Shown here: positions 13,901 through 28,900 of the stretch, piece after piece
How positions within the stretch are numbered: the first letter of the stretch is position 1
Layout of the letters: each line of letters begins with the position of its first letter
DNA from: Dicaeum eximium
Taxonomy: Eukaryota; Chordata; Aves; Passeriformes; Dicaeidae
NCBI GenBank assembly: GCA_013396995.1
Contig: VWZP01006707.1
Span: 664,118 to 728,117 of the forward strand
DNA: 64,000 bases
Direction of reading: 5' to 3'
Position numbers and translations under genes: made by a program
Notes under the pieces: generated by a model
What the model was told of the DNA's origin: nothing
The model's input: only the letters and a program-made list of their open reading frames with translations
The model's database searches: none

Positions 13901-16900
13901 GGTGGATCTACCCCTGTAGAGGACCTAAACCAGACTGAAAATTGGACTCAATATGCTGAAGATCCCTGTTTCACAGCCAGCCTTCAGAGGCTGCTTAAGG
14001 CAGTTTGGGCTACTTTGTAGCAAATTAATCTGCGTTTTATTGAAGTGATCTCAGAAAGCACAAATCAGGCAGAGCCTCCAGTGCTCACACATTTCTGCAG
14101 GGCCAGCCTCCTCTGTGGTTAGAATGCAATGGTAAAAACTTTTAGGGGTGTGCTTCACCCTGCCACAGGGCTGGTTAGCATTAGGATTGCTCAGATATGG
14201 CAGGTGTTCTATGCAGAATATTTGTGTAATTTAGCTGGTTGCCCCCAAAACAATTGCACAGGGAGGGTCTCTCTAGGACCCTTCAAAGACTTTGTTTTTT
14301 CATAGACTGGAAATACCTAAAGACCCCTAGCGTCTTTTGGTGATGCCAAATGCAGCATAGACTCTGGTCTGTCATATTCTAGTTGAAGTATTTTCCTCTC
14401 AGCATCTGTGAGACAGTTTTATGCAAGTAGTGAAGGGTCAGCAACCACAAGAAAACTGCAAACATTTTCCAGGATGTCTCTTCCATTCTCTGTCCTCCCA
14501 GTTGAAGCTTCATGACTGAAGTATTTCCTACTCTCCACATGCTAATTGTCAAATAGTGTTGGAACAAAAGCTGTGTGCCCATTTTTGAGATGATGAAGCC
14601 TATGAATAAGGAAAAAATATCTTGTCTACTTTTCTGTAAGGTGATGATGTAGAGGATCATAAAGACACAATTTATTAATCAAATGTTAACACTTCTCTAG
14701 GAAAGTAAGAACGTAATGTATAAATACGTGCCAGATTTTGCTTTTAGGCATGAGACTGAGCCAGACCCTCATCTGGAAGAAACAGAGTTAAAGGCTCCCA
14801 GCTAAGCTATGCTGAGTTACTCACATTACAGTACACTCCTCAGACCTGAGGAGTTAAGGTGCACTACATTGACTGTACACCTATGTAACCAAAGAGGGAT
14901 CTCTGCCCTTGTCAATGCTCACCTAAGTTTTGGGCACAGGTTTTCCGTATGTGTGTCCCTGGCAATAAACCGTGACGGTTGTACTGGCCCACAAATTTCT
15001 TAGGAAGTTTAAAAATACAGGATCAGCACCTGCACTGGGAACTCTGGCTTATCTAGAGCCCTCTAGTCAATACTTTGACTGGTGTAAATCACATCTTGTC
15101 CTCTGCAGCTACCCAGCTCACAGAGGTGGGAGCCTGTCCTCTTGTCTCTGGGGAATATTACGCTCACTGCAGCATCTGATCACTAAAAAGATTTTAAGTT
15201 CAGTGGGGCTGCAAGAATGAGAGTTGCTTTCAAGTCTCTTGTCCAACTGATGTAAAATCAAAATCTGCATGTCTGATCATCTGGTCAGCACTCTGTCCAG
15301 CCTCATTTCAGCCATTATCTGTTACTTGGAGGCACGTGATGTGCTGTTCTGCAACTGGGCTCAGTGGAGAACTGTCCCAGGCTGGACCTGGCAGCAGGAG
15401 CTGAAGATGATGGGCGCTTTGCAGGAGAAGCTTTTCTTTGTTCAGACAAATGCTCACTGATGTATTTTGCATTGCCTTCAGTTTCTGTGTTCCACACAAT
15501 GCTCTTCACTTTTCTTGTGGATAGTTTTGGGCTATGCTGTGCTGCACCCTGCCATCCCTGCCTCACTGGGTGTACAGGCAGCGCGGTCACCGCGCCGCCC
15601 GACAGGATCGCGATTTCAAACCCCCCATCCCATCCTGGGCTCAGAGCAGCCACTGGTGACGCCACAGGCTGAGCGGGAAACATTTGTCACTGGAAGCTGA
15701 CAGCACCGAAAGGCTTGTGAATAACAGGAAAGAGAGGGATCTTGCTGTGTATTTCTGACGGCTCCACCCCGCTGTCCAGGAGGGGCTGTGCTTGCTGATA
15801 GCTTCTGGTTTCCTCTGAGCGGCACGCACAGGGGGCTGACAATCACAGGTAGCCCTATCCTTCCCCTGAACTGTACCACTCTGCAGAGAACATGATGACT
15901 GCTTTAGCCCAGGATAAACAGCACTGCATGAATAATGATTTTTTTTCATTTAATGATGACAGTGCTCCCATCCTTTTTCTTCTTCTAGGAGTATGGGCTG
16001 GGCTGACTTTAAATGTAAACTCTATGGAGTGTGAGGAAGTGTTTGTAAAGCAAAACCTTTCAACTTCAAGCTTAAAAGGAAATGCTTTTATTTAGGCTTC
16101 AAAGTTCTTTCTCTTGTTTGACAGCTTCCATTTTCTTTCATCTTTCAAAATGTAGGCAAATTTCAAAATATCAACAGTTCAAAACAAAAGATCAGAAAGC
16201 TTTGTCTAAAAATGCTGGACTGAAATGATTTGATGTATATTTTCAGCCTAAGCCATTCACCAACTGAATCCAAATGGTCAAAACATTTGGTCATTTCCAG
16301 TCTCTCTTTTTCAGCATTTTCCTTCGTGTTCTCTTGGAAGTGGCCTCAGTAGTGAGGGATGGTCAGGAGGGCATCAAGCAATAACTTCATCCAGGGACTG
16401 AATCCTTGTTTGGCTGTGGTGAGCCAGTAAGCACAGTTGGCTCTGCCACAGCCAGCTGGGCACGGGAAACTCAACTGCTCTTCTGTTACTTCAAAGTTCC
16501 CAAAACCATCAACAGAACTGAGGAAGATGGTGTCACCTATAACTAATGTTTTCACTGAGCATTAATTATAAGCCAGTGTAAGCACTTTTGCATTTCTATC
16601 AACATTAATTTAATGCAGTAGGAATTGATTTGATGGAGCAATTTGGTTTGCCATGTTCTTGCCAAGCAGGGTGGGAATACACTGTGCTGCCCTGCTTTCT
16701 TTCAGGCAACAGTGATTCATCTCCAGGGGTATCTGAGTCCCTCAGAAGACAACAGGCCATAGCAGTGATTGGTTTCTAGGTACCATTTTGTGTCTTTGAC
16801 AGGTTACAGGCAGATGTGAAAACCATAGAGAAAGCCTGAAGCAGAGCATCTTGATGGGATGAACCAAGATGCATCTGTCAGCTGTATGGTCAGATGATCA

Positions 16901-19900
16901 TCTGGACCTCACTTCTGAAGAGGTCTCTGTTGTATGACAGTGAAGACAGGTCAGCCTGATGTAAGCTGGGTGAGGGCAGAAGGCTCTGCATTTGCCAGGG
17001 GCTGTCCTGGTGCTCTGAGGCACATGGAGCAGCAGCTGCTGCAGGGCTGTGCAGCCTATGCACATTTCTGCACTTCTTGTCCCAGTCACTTTCCGTGCTA
17101 CCTGGCATCCCAGCAGTTTGAGGAGTGCTGCTCTTGAGATACAGCAGCCTGGAGGTGTGCTGCGAAGAGGGGCAAACTTCCCCAGCATCTAGGTCACAGC
17201 TGTATTTACACAGCTCAAAAAACAAAGAAAAGTGCTCTAGGGCACAGAGCTTTAGCACTCAGCTCAGAGGATATTAAAAAGGAGGGGAGATAAGCCACAA
17301 AGAGCTTAATTTCCTCTTCAGCTTCTTTCTAATTTATTCTCTTGTTTATTTAAATGTTTTGCTTTGGGAAACTGAGGCTCCATTTCATCAAGGATTTAAA
17401 GGAATTACAAGGGCCTACAGAGCTGTCAGACAAGACCAAATCTGGCTGCAAACTCTCCAGAGTTGAACAGAGAATTTAGGTAACTTTTTATGAAGTCTCC
17501 TTATGGTCAGATTCTGCTGCTCTCATCCTTTCTTGAACTCTCTGCCAAATGGCCAGGTCTGTTTGGCATCTGTGCAAAATAGACATCTGTCTTCTGCCAT
17601 GTGTGAGATAGCTCTGGGGAGGAAAACACTGCTCAGATGGATTGTGTGTTGCTTGTACTGCCTTGATATGCAATGTTAACAGAGATGGGACATCTCTGAC
17701 CTTCCTCACTGCTCAAGAGGGTTTGGCATGCTAGAGAGGAAGTCCAGTGCCTGATTACTCAGGGCAGCGAGGTCATGGTTAAATTACTTGCACAGCACAC
17801 ATCACTTGTTCCTTGGCTTCCTCCCACCCATCTCCAATTCCAATTCATCACTATTACCACAATGAACACCCCCCCAAAAAATCCCCGCTAGGCGCCATTT
17901 GATGCTTTTGTGACCCTCTTCACCTAGTCTGCCTTTCTCCTTTCCCTCTGCTCATGGGGCTGTTTGGTCTGTCTCTGTCAAGAATCACTGGGATGCTTTG
18001 CTGGTTGCTGGAACCCACTGCAGTGTGCAGGCAAGGCAGAGATCTGTCTGCACTCCAGCATGAGGCTGCAGGCAAAGAACTGGGGGGAGTGTGTACCAGC
18101 ACCTCTGTGGGAGAGGGTGCACAGAAGGGCTTTTTGTTCTCCTGTCAGTGGCACAGAGTACCCAGCAAGGAGAAAGAGAGGGAGCAAGGAGTGGGTCTTT
18201 GCAGTTTGGTCCATCACAGCTATGCTGGCAAGTTAAAATGGCATCTCCAACTCCAGCCCGACAAAAATCTGAATTAGCTCCCTGCTAGTGCATTATTTGT
18301 GACAGTTGACTCAACAGGACACAACAGGCCTGGAGAGAAATTAATTAACCCTCAGATAAGTTCTTTACAAATTTCAGTGCCCCAAAAGCAAGCCAGCTGC
18401 TCCCAGAGACAGGAATAATCTGGTCTTGAAAAGAAACCTATGTTCTGACCCCCCACCCCATGTATCAGAGGATGATGACTAATTTATAACCTTCATTTTG
18501 AGCCCAGAATCAAGTCCATCCTCTCGTTTAGGGCTTTTAGAAACACCAGATCTCAATGAGTCATTTGTCGTCCTTACCCAGACCTGGTATTTATTAATTA
18601 ATTCCAAATTTTGCTGGTATGAAAAGAAATCTTAAAAATCAATTACCATTTTTTACTGCTTACAAGTTTCAGGGGATATATTCTAAACTCACTCAGATGT
18701 GTCTAGTTTGTGACAAACAGGATCTGAACGCTGACTGGGGTGTTTGGACAGGCCTAGAATTAAGATTCAGTTCAGGTATTTCTTACCTCACTCAGTCTAC
18801 AGCATTCATCCATGTATTCATCCAGGCTGTCACTTGTGGGGTACTTCTTCAGCTGATGTTCATGGATCTGAAGGTCTTGCATGCTGCCAAAATTCTCTGG
18901 AAAATTGTCAGCAGTTGTCTTTGGCTCTTCTATGGGACCTGGGCTGGAAAGAGTGCTTTCCCTGGAAAGGTCCATTTCTGGGGTAGGTTCCTTTTCCAGA
19001 GACTGCTTTTCACCCTGGTCAAAATGTTCATCAGGATTTTCTTCCTGAGGGTCATTGAAGTCTTCAAGGGAAGCTGTAGGATCCTGCACAGCATCTGCCT
19101 CCTGACTGTAATAACCAGCTTGCTTTTTGCTCTCTGGATCTTGGAGGCTCACTTTTCTGGCCTGTTCTTTACATGTTCTCATTAACTGATGGTCGATTTC
19201 TGGAGAAGAAGAGGTGCTAAGCACACCTGAGTCACAAAATGAGTCTCTGCTGTGAAGCACAAAGCTCTTCTCTGAGCCCGTCGGCGTTGATGGAGAATTA
19301 GCACCGCTTGGCAACTCAACCCCCGAGTCCTCAGATTCAAATTTGGAGAATCTGTGAAGCCGGCACTTGGACTCGAAGGCGCTGAGGTCGGGCAGGGTGG
19401 CCACACAGTCGGTGCTTGCGGGGCCATCCGCACAGTCTGGGTCTGCTGGTGCGGCTGCTGCATCTGCACTTCCCAGGCAGTCTGCTGGGACACTGGCACC
19501 TGGAAGATGATGGGACTCTTCTGTGCAGGCTGTGCCAGCTGGAGCCTCTGGGATTAACCCTGGGTTTTGAATTCCTTCATTGCTCAGTATCTTCATGTGT
19601 GTTAACACCACTTTGTCCTCAGCAGGTGGGCTCTTCTTACCTGCTGAAAAGAAAACAAGTAGAAGGTCACAGGAGGCTGCAAAACTCAGAGTCTAATGCA
19701 TCCCCTGAGGGATGTGGAATGTAAAACTGCCTATACCAAGGCAGCAGAGGGGGACAGCCCTAATTTGTTTTTCTTGAGCTATATCAAACTTTCTTGTAGG
19801 CTTTGCTGACACAAAAGCCTTCATAGCCCCAGAGTCCTCCAGGGGGTCTCATAAAAGCACAGTTCTGATTTGATAAATAGGTAGAAAACAACACATGTAG

Positions 19901-22900
19901 GCAGGTAACTTTTTAGTAATTATCTGCTTATAGATGGAGAGATGTACACGTTCTTTCAGCCTGATAGGCATTAACTTAAGACTCAAATATATTTTCCAAT
20001 TAAATGTATTCTGAACCAGCAGAAAAAAAATGTAAAATTAAATCAGTCTTCGCACAGGCTTAAGTGAATTTTGGGTTGCAACAAGCAATTTGAAAACTCT
20101 TTGGTATTCTCTGCAGCATTCTCTGCTCACATACACGTGACAAAAATCAACTTCTGATAAGAAAAACAAATGTAAAAAGCACTGTAGATATTTTTCACTC
20201 CCTGTACAGTTTTAGCTATGAAGTAATGTCTTTAAGTGAACTCCTACCTTATATATATATACTCCTACCTTATACATGGACAAAGAAGACTTGTTTTCAA
20301 GTCACAATTATTTTACACAGTAATGTGATAGAACAGTCTCTGGATGAAAGGCTGATCTTCAGGGATCAAAGGTCTGCTCCCAGGGTTTTCTTACTGTTTT
20401 TCTGAATATAATATTTCATAATGCAAACTTCTGGATCACAATGGTATGAGAGCCAGTGTGAAAGTTCTGCATCTGCCTTTTAGCTAACTGCAAATCTCAG
20501 CTCCAAATACGTATGTCTGTGGATTTGGAACCAAGAATTGATGCAAAATAAAACTTCAGTTTCCCTGGCATCTTTCCCTTAGTGCCCAACCCAGAGTGCC
20601 TCAGAGGACTACAACCCATACACTTTTCTGGATGTCTTACTTTCTACTTCGTTCTCCTCTCCTCCTTCTTTTTGCCTGAATCAGACTCGCAGCAGCTTCA
20701 CAAACTCATCCCAGTAATGCAAATGTCCCTAGGCAGGCAGGAAAGCCTGGGATCCACCCCACCAGCAGGGGATCAGGGAGAGCTCTGCTGTGCAGTTCTC
20801 CTTCCTGGTAACCCAGAGAGCTCCCTGTTTCAGAAATAACCCGTCTTCCAGCTTTACCTCATCCAGTTTGCTTTCTGCAATGTACTTAGACAAGGGAGAC
20901 ATTTACTCATTAAGGCCAAGCTAACTCTTACATGGATCATTTTCTACTTTATTTGAATTCCCTTCATTTGATCTTGAGAATTTCCTGGGATACCAGTGAA
21001 ACATGCCTTTTGCTGTTCATAGACACCCACTAATTTAATATTTTAAACTAGATTTTTATAAAGGGCAGTCAGTGATAATTAATCTGATGGGCTTTTTGTG
21101 GTACGTAGTGCTAATACCCCTTATATAAGATTTGTTTATCATATACAGAATTGCACTGCCTCCCTTAGCAGGATTCACAGGCATCTTCACAGTGCAAAGA
21201 GCCATGTTTGGGACAGTCAGTGCCAGACCTCAGCAATACAACACCAGGATGTTGTTGTGGTGGGGGAGAAGAAAAAGGTGTTACCCAGGAAAGCTCATCA
21301 GGAGCTGCCTGTGCTGGGCTCTGTTGTTATTCTTCCACTCCTGGGATATGCATGAGGGACCCTGACCTGAGGACAAGGAATAGGGTGCCTGGTTTGCAGC
21401 TTCACTTACAGCAAAACATCAGCTGTAAGAGGGAGCTGGGTGCCAGGTGTTGGAAAGAGAAGGTGGAACTGAGTCACTTGGATTTGGAGTCAAGAGGATC
21501 CACCTGCTCAGTTGCAAACACCTCTTGGCAGCCAGAGACAAAACGTTGTATCTGCATGAAAAACACAAGGCTTACAGGCTCTTCTGATGGCATCACTACC
21601 CCAGCTGGCCAACAAAACCACCAAGAGTCAGGAGTAGAGCAGTTGCATTCCTGCAATTACTTTTAAAAACAAACCATACAGCTGTCACTCTTACCAGGAA
21701 TTACTATATGCAATGGTAGTTCTTTCCCACAGGCTGATTGTTCTCACTTATTAACCATGCCATGCCTTCCTTTGACTGGAGATTCTCTCACTTCTTTCAA
21801 TCTGCCCCTGTTTTTTCTTGTTTAACTGGTTTCACTCTGGCCTGCACAAATATTGCTTTGTATAAAATCAGGAAGCAGCATATTAAAATGAGGTCTTGCT
21901 ACTTACAGAAGGAGATGTCAGATACTTTACTGCATATCTTTTAGAACTACAAAAGCTACAATGTGAACAAGAAGGTTTGTCTGGAGTAAAAAAAAATAGA
22001 AAATAAGATTACATCTTTGACCCTCTGTGGGACAGCCGCCTTGATGCCAACAACAGTTCTTTGCACTCCCCTTACTGTGGTCACTAGCAACATGTTTCAC
22101 AAAAATTGTTTATCTGTTCTAGGCTGCAAACCACTGCTCTCAGCACTGTCGGGTCCTGCAAACCACGGTGTTTGTGCATTTCTGATTTATTCTTCCAACG
22201 CCCTATGATGAGGCAAAATGTTATCATCCCCATACCACAAGACCATAATAGTGGCAAAGGACAACAGGATTTTGCAACACACTTAGGGACTTCATCCTCA
22301 TTCATTCAATAACACTTTCCCGTGGTCAGTGAGGTCATCTGTGCTACAGCAAAAAGATCTCCAATGATTAAGGCAGTGACCTGAAACTCAAGTGGTCTTG
22401 CTGCACCTCACTGACAGAACAGTCTCTCTTCTTTCTCTCTGTTAACTGGATTATAGAATCTAAACCTTGGGGCTTCCAACAAGCAGATTGCTCCTGCTGC
22501 AGATCTCGAAAGAGGCGTACAAAAACACTCAGCTCTTTCAAGCATATTCCTAACAAACACCAGAATGGTGCAATTAAAGCTCATCTGCGCAATTGAGGGG
22601 GAAAAAAAGGTGACCCGGACCCTCAGCTGCTATAAATTAACTCATTTTCAGGGCTCTTAACAGAACTATGTCAGCTAATTTTGGCTGAGGGCTTGGCCTG
22701 TAAGTGCTTTGTTCAGCAGTATCAGGGGCCCTGAGTAAAGCAAGGCAGGGAGAAAACTTCTGCCTGGCACTGGAGGGAGTGTGCTGCAGGGTATGGCTGC
22801 AAACAGTCCTGCACAGGGGCTTCTGAAAGGTGTGAAGAACTTCAGAGAGCTGAACGGTGGCATTAACAATGGTAAGATGTATTTACTTGTGCTGGAGGCC

Positions 22901-25900
22901 AGCCAGGTTTGACACTGCTGTTCCTGGGAATTCAGCCAAGATTTTTGTTGTTTTTTGTTTCTTTTCCCCTGGACTGGTTTTCCACACCCCTCTGGGGTGG
23001 GGGTAATATAGCAAATGCTGAGGCTTTTGGGAAGCTGGTTGGCATGCTGGTGTTGCAGCCAGGGCAGGAGTGGAGTTTTGTGTGCATGCTTCAGAATCAG
23101 TACAGGTTCCTGAAGCATCTTCAACGTGTGTGCCCAGGCCAGGCATTGTCTCAGGGTAGCCTGTGCTACTTGTCTAGTAGCCCTTTCAAAGAGTTATATG
23201 GCTCTGTAATCACCCTAGAGATACACAGGGCTCCCTGGATTGAAATATATGCCTGTAACTGGAGGTAAGTGATCGTGTGTAGCCTTGGGAAGCCAGGTTT
23301 CCTGTGCCTATAAACCTGGAGAACCAGACTGCTTCCCAACTCACAGGGATGTGGTGATGGTGAACCAGCTAATACCTGAGGGTAATTGGTAGGGAGTGAA
23401 AGGAACAGATGTGTCCCACCTAACTCTCTAGAACTTTGCTCTGCATCATGTTTGAATTGCTTTCTAGGCTATTTCTATGTTGCAGTCAGCATAGCCTAAT
23501 AGAGAAATTTAAATCTTTCAAAGGCAAATACCCTCCCATCAGCTCCTGTCCCAAGGCTTCACTTTCTCGGGACTTTTAGTCCAAGTTATTTTTCCAGTTG
23601 CACAATAACTAGCAGCTGCCAGGACTCAGCCTGGTGTATTAGTACAGAGATCTCCGACCAGGAGAAGGAGGGCAGATACCTAAACATAAAACTACTTTCA
23701 AGCAATTTCTTCATCCCAGGTAAATTGGATGCACAATGTGAGCTCAAACAACTGCTCAGGAAAAACTCCTTTGCATTTCCAATCCTGCTCAAGCCCAATT
23801 CCTGCAAAAGCGCCCACCTTTCCAGTAAACCAAGCCAAAGTCTATATCCAAATCTCTGTGCTCCAAAGTACTGAAACCCATGTCTGATTTTTTTTTTTCT
23901 TTTTTGCATCTAAGCCTGTGGCTCAAAACTGTTTCACTGGCAATTCCTTCAGTGCAAGACCTGTTAATCTCTGCTACATCCCTGAGAGGGTCTGTGGCCT
24001 CTGATGCACTGACTTAAGTATCATAGCACATGGTTTTCTGATGTATGCAACTAATGGAAGCACTGGTGGACAGGAAGAGGCCAGGCTGGCAGTGGAATGA
24101 GTGCTGCTACTGGCAGTAGAGAGCCATACCATACCACCACTGCCCTTTGCCACTCTCTTCCCTTCCAATCTCTGCCTACTTGTCGTCTCAAAATGTTCAT
24201 CCTGATTTTTAGGCTACTTGACATGGGGAGAACCTCTGTTAAACATGGCAACACTGGAGCCAAAGCTTTGATTGTCTTCATCTGCTGCTGTCTTACAAAG
24301 GATAGCAGAGCTAGAGCCATGGCAGCCTTCTGCTGGTCTCTAGAACTGCTGCAAGGTCCATGTGCACAGCAAACCCATCCACAGTGGATGGTGCTGGCAA
24401 GTTTGTGCAGGATGAACAGCCCAGAGATACTCAGACAATCTATTCCTCTCCCTGCTACTGTGTGCCACGCATGCCACCAGACATGCAGCATCCTACACAG
24501 TGCAGTTCATAAGGCCAGTGCTTTCCAACTTTACTGTGCCACCAAAAATAAAGGGGATCACCAATGACTTGGGTTGTTGGAGTAGCAGGGACTGGGCACA
24601 GCTGCCCTGCAAAGGAAGACCAAAGTCAAACCACAGCACCCTTACCAACCTGCTTAGCCCAGGGTACAGGAGTAAGGTGCACATGCAAAGTGCCCGAAAA
24701 GGTTTTTCAGCATCCTATAGAGGACACAGCCTGTCTGTGCCAAGGATTAAACCCTGCCATGCAGGACAGGTTCTGTGATGGAGCTGTGGCCTCCAAGTAA
24801 CAGGCTAAGAGATGATTGTCGCCTTTTGAAGAATCATTAGATAGCAGTGACTCGTGCACTGGAGTCAAACTCATGACCTAGAAATGAAAGGCCGCCTTTC
24901 CCATTCAGTCCTTGCATTCCCTCATTTTCCTTCCTTCCCGTACAAAAAGACTCCCTTAGTTTTGTCACTGTGCCACCACGTTCTCTAGCACTGCTGGCAG
25001 CACGACTCAGGTGGTATTTCCCTTTCATTTCGAAGAGGTGGGTTTTTTTCTCACCAATGATGAGGTCTCAATTTCCCAGCATTTAAGAGAGAAGGGGTCA
25101 CTTCCTTTCTGAAACAATAGGCATTTTTCGCTGATGACTTTTCCCCCATGTGTGCTGAAGGGTGGGGCCGGGCGCTGGGGCCGTGCTGGCACCTCCTCTG
25201 CAGCCCCCACGCAGGGAGCCGAGTGTCACCTCCCCGTGTCACCTCCCCGGCTGGGAAAGAGCCGTGTGGCAGCTGTCCCTGCCCAGCACAGCTCCGCAGG
25301 CTCAGGCAGGAGTGACACGGACAGGACCTCAGTGCTCACAAGAATTTAATTACTCTTACAATTCCCAAAACCCCAAACCAACCCAACAAACAAAAAAAGT
25401 CCCCACCCCAAAAAATTAGTAACCCTAAGAGCTGACCCTCTGTGAGAAAAGACTATCTCCGCACAGCTTTGCCATGGATTCCCACGGGGTGCTTTTCTGA
25501 GCTGTTGATCCCAGTCCTGGCAATGGCAGAGGTGCTACTTGTCACCAAGAGGCTGCGAACTATCCGCCTTCCCCAGTGGTTTTCAAGCAGCATGCTGAGT
25601 GTGCTGCCGGATCTTGGGCTGCCCAAGCTGAGCAAGGCTTCTCCTAAATAATTACGATAATCATGAGCTGAAAAATTTATACAGAAAGCTTGTTGCAGGG
25701 TCTGTTGTCTTCAGTGCATCAGTTATAACTTCTACCTACAACAGCAGAAACCTGTGAAGGCTTGAAAATCACTGTCAGAGGAAAGGTCGGGTTTTTGTTG
25801 ATTCATTTTGCTTGGTTTGCTTGTTGTTTTTGTTTTTTTTTTTTTACTGGAGTTGTGACTGAAAAATTCACATTTGCACGAGAACATGCTACCATATCAT

Positions 25901-28900
25901 AACAGTATTTGCACAATAGATCAGATTCTCTAAACTTCCATTTATCCAGCTGGAGAAGTGAAATGCACGTGGATTTAATGAACAGACATTTGATTTGCTC
26001 AAAATGCTGAATGCAAAGGAATAGTTATGACAAAGCTGAGATTTCAGGTAGTCCTTGAACAAAAAAAGTCCCTTAGGATCGTAGTTTGGTAATATAATGT
26101 GACCAGAAATGTTACAGGTCCCCACAGCTGCAGCTGGTAATGATAAATTCATACAAAGCAGATGCCGAGAGAAAGATAACACGGTTCAAGGACTCTGAGA
26201 GTCTCTGAGGAGACATTCATTGCTTTAGCACCTATCTTTTAGGAAAGAGGAGATAATTATAGCTCTTTTCAAGCATTTGAGGAGGAATGAGAGGGAGATT
26301 GATTGATTGTTTACTGATTGATATAGTTGGGTGAACTAAAGAGGAAATGGATTTCCAAGTAGAGAGGCCACTTGACACTTTTACAGCTTGCTCCTATTCA
26401 TTCCAAGTGACCTGTGAAGTTTTTGAAACCAAGCGACAGGTCTGATAGATTAGTGACCTCTGGCAGAGTCCCGGGGCGCAGCAGGTCCCCTCAGACCACC
26501 TGGTTTATCAGTTACTTGTGTAGGCTCGCAATCGCCAGTTTCAGACCAACACCTGACCCTGTGCACTGCACCAGCTAAAGCGCTGTTACCGCTCATTTCT
26601 GCAACTTTTTTCTTTGTTATCTATGAGCCGGTGGGAAAACCTGGCCAAGGAAAATTTAGGTGCACAAGGATCAGTGGCCAAGTCCTCCCTATTCTGCAAC
26701 ACAACCAGCCCTGAGGGCTGGGGAAGGGAGAGGTTCAGCCCCTACAATCACCTATGGGGCTTATTTGTGAGATTTTTGTCAGGGAAATGACAGCTGCCAC
26801 TAAAGACCTGCAAATCCTTCTCTTTGGAAATTTCCATGTGTTCCTCCAAGAGAAAGGTTCAAAACCTTAAATAAAGGGAACAGTGCTTTCATGAGAAGCC
26901 CTGTGTAACAGCAAAAGATTATTTAGCACACAACTCAGTGATATGTCTGAGCAGAAAATGAAAACAACAGAAATAAATATATCACACATTGGCAAAAACT
27001 GTCTAATTTAGATCTTTTCCTTGTACATCTGATCTGCAGACTGCCTCATATCACAGAGGATTATTCAGCCAGAAATGAACTAGGAGCCAGGAGGCCCTTT
27101 TCAAGCATGGAACGTGCCCCCCAGGGATGACAGGTATGTAGTAATTCAGGTTTTATTGCCTATAATAAGCTTGGATAAACAACTGTTCAATAGCCCCAAA
27201 GACCAAGGCCATTTAGACACCAGTGCTTCACCAGAAGCCAAAGGAACTCGAGAATAGTATTAGAAAGGTCGCTGTTAACCCATTCTTCATGAGCAGTCAT
27301 TGCTGTCCCTTGGTAAAACCCTGGAGAGCTGCTTCTGCTCACACAAGGTAGCACTGGACAGGTGTAACCATACTCCAACGGGTCTGAAATATTTTATAGT
27401 GGCAGTGATAGCAAGAGCCAAAAATGCTGTTTCTGAATAGAGATGGCGTCCAAATCAGGACACTCATAATATTTGGTGCCTTTTTCTAGCTGAAGTGATT
27501 AGAGAGTGCTGTTGCTGTTTCTTATTTGGATAAATTCTAGCTGAACCCTCAGTGCTTTGTAGGATAACTCTGTTCCCCCACCAAAGCTTTCACCTACCCC
27601 ATTAACAATACTGCTGTGTCTGGATGGTGAGGGACACTTCCATGTGGAAGAGCGAGCTTCCTTTCACCTCCTAACCCTGCCATCAGGTTTGCACTGTATA
27701 CCTTGGAGGAAACAAGTTCATGGTCAAATTACATCCAGGGCAAAAAGGAGCAGTTTCCACCATACTGTAAAACACTTCTCAAACACCCTCCACATCGTAC
27801 GGGGGTGCTGGCATGTTCTCACAGCAGCATTGCTGCAACAGCATTTAACAGCTACCTGCTGGGGCACCTCACAGAGCTCTAAGTAGCTGCCCCAGACCAG
27901 TAGAGCTGGGAAGCACAATCCACGAAGAGAGTACCTGAGTGGATGCCCAAGAATGTGTCAGGTGTGATGACTCCATAGGAAGAATTGCTGCAGCACTCCA
28001 AGTAGGCAAGAGTTTGGGATAAGGATGGAAAGTCAGGACCCCAGGAGGTATAACCACCCCAAACACACGGGTTTGCACCGTTTTTACCGTCCTGCTGTTG
28101 CACTGCACACTACATTTGCACTCTGACAAACCCTGTCCGTAGCCACCTCCATGCCAAGCAAACCAGCCCAGTGCAGCGATGCCAATGAGACAGAACCTGC
28201 CGATCTCGTTTACAGCTGCCACAAGCCAAGCTGAGGGGTAAACAGGGATGCTAAGAGCATTCTGCTACGTGGGGCTTGTGAGCTCAGAGCCTGCAACTCT
28301 GGCTAAGGCACAAAATATAGTGGCCCCATTATGCCTGAAAAAGGCATATGGAGACTACATAATTTGTTTGCACAATAGGCTTTAAAAGTTGCAGGTGATC
28401 AGCTGCAGAACTATAGCTGCCTTTCCTGCCAGGGTCACCTCATCTGCACAGGAGGGAGCAAATAAAACACTTCGAACCCACTACAATCCCTGCTGGATGG
28501 GGATTCACTAGCCTAGGAAGCGAGCCGATGTCCATGGCCCGCGCCGTGACGGGCGGAGGGCAGCCCCGACCCGCTCCGGTGGGTGCCGGTCCCTCGGCGG
28601 CACGGACCGCTCGGAGCCACAGCGCTCCCGCCTCCCCTCCTCTGCCGAGCTTTGCCACGCTTACCAAGGCGAAATAAGCTCATTTTAGAGGAAATAAAAC
28701 CGGTTCCTTAAGCGCGATCTTTGTCCCCGCCGGCCCCGGGGCTGAAGCCTGGGGACGCGCCCAGGGCAGCCTTACCTGCGAGGGGACAGAGGCAGCCGGA
28801 GAGCAGGGAGCGCAGCATGGGGCCGGGGCGGCAGCGGCGCGGGGCCCGTCCGGCGCGGCCCGGGAGCAGGGCGGGCCGGGATGGGCTCGTCCTAAGTATC

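Larger units (their letters stand above)
19644..28775 (-). other. Intron 1 of the C8orf58-like gene
   Basis: About 9.1 kb of non-coding sequence from exon 1b (9.4 kb from exon 1a) to exon 2. It holds short simple repeats, a GC-richer patch at about 25.15-25.33 kb, T-rich runs near 23.89 kb and 25.83 kb, and a GATT-rich stretch near 26.3 kb. I see no further exon with matching phase and no recognisable transposon. Confidence 0.6.

Noticed and set aside
18619..19185. 188-codon open frame on the plus strand
   Set aside because: It is the antisense of the large exon of the minus-strand gene, whose frame continues correctly across splice sites.
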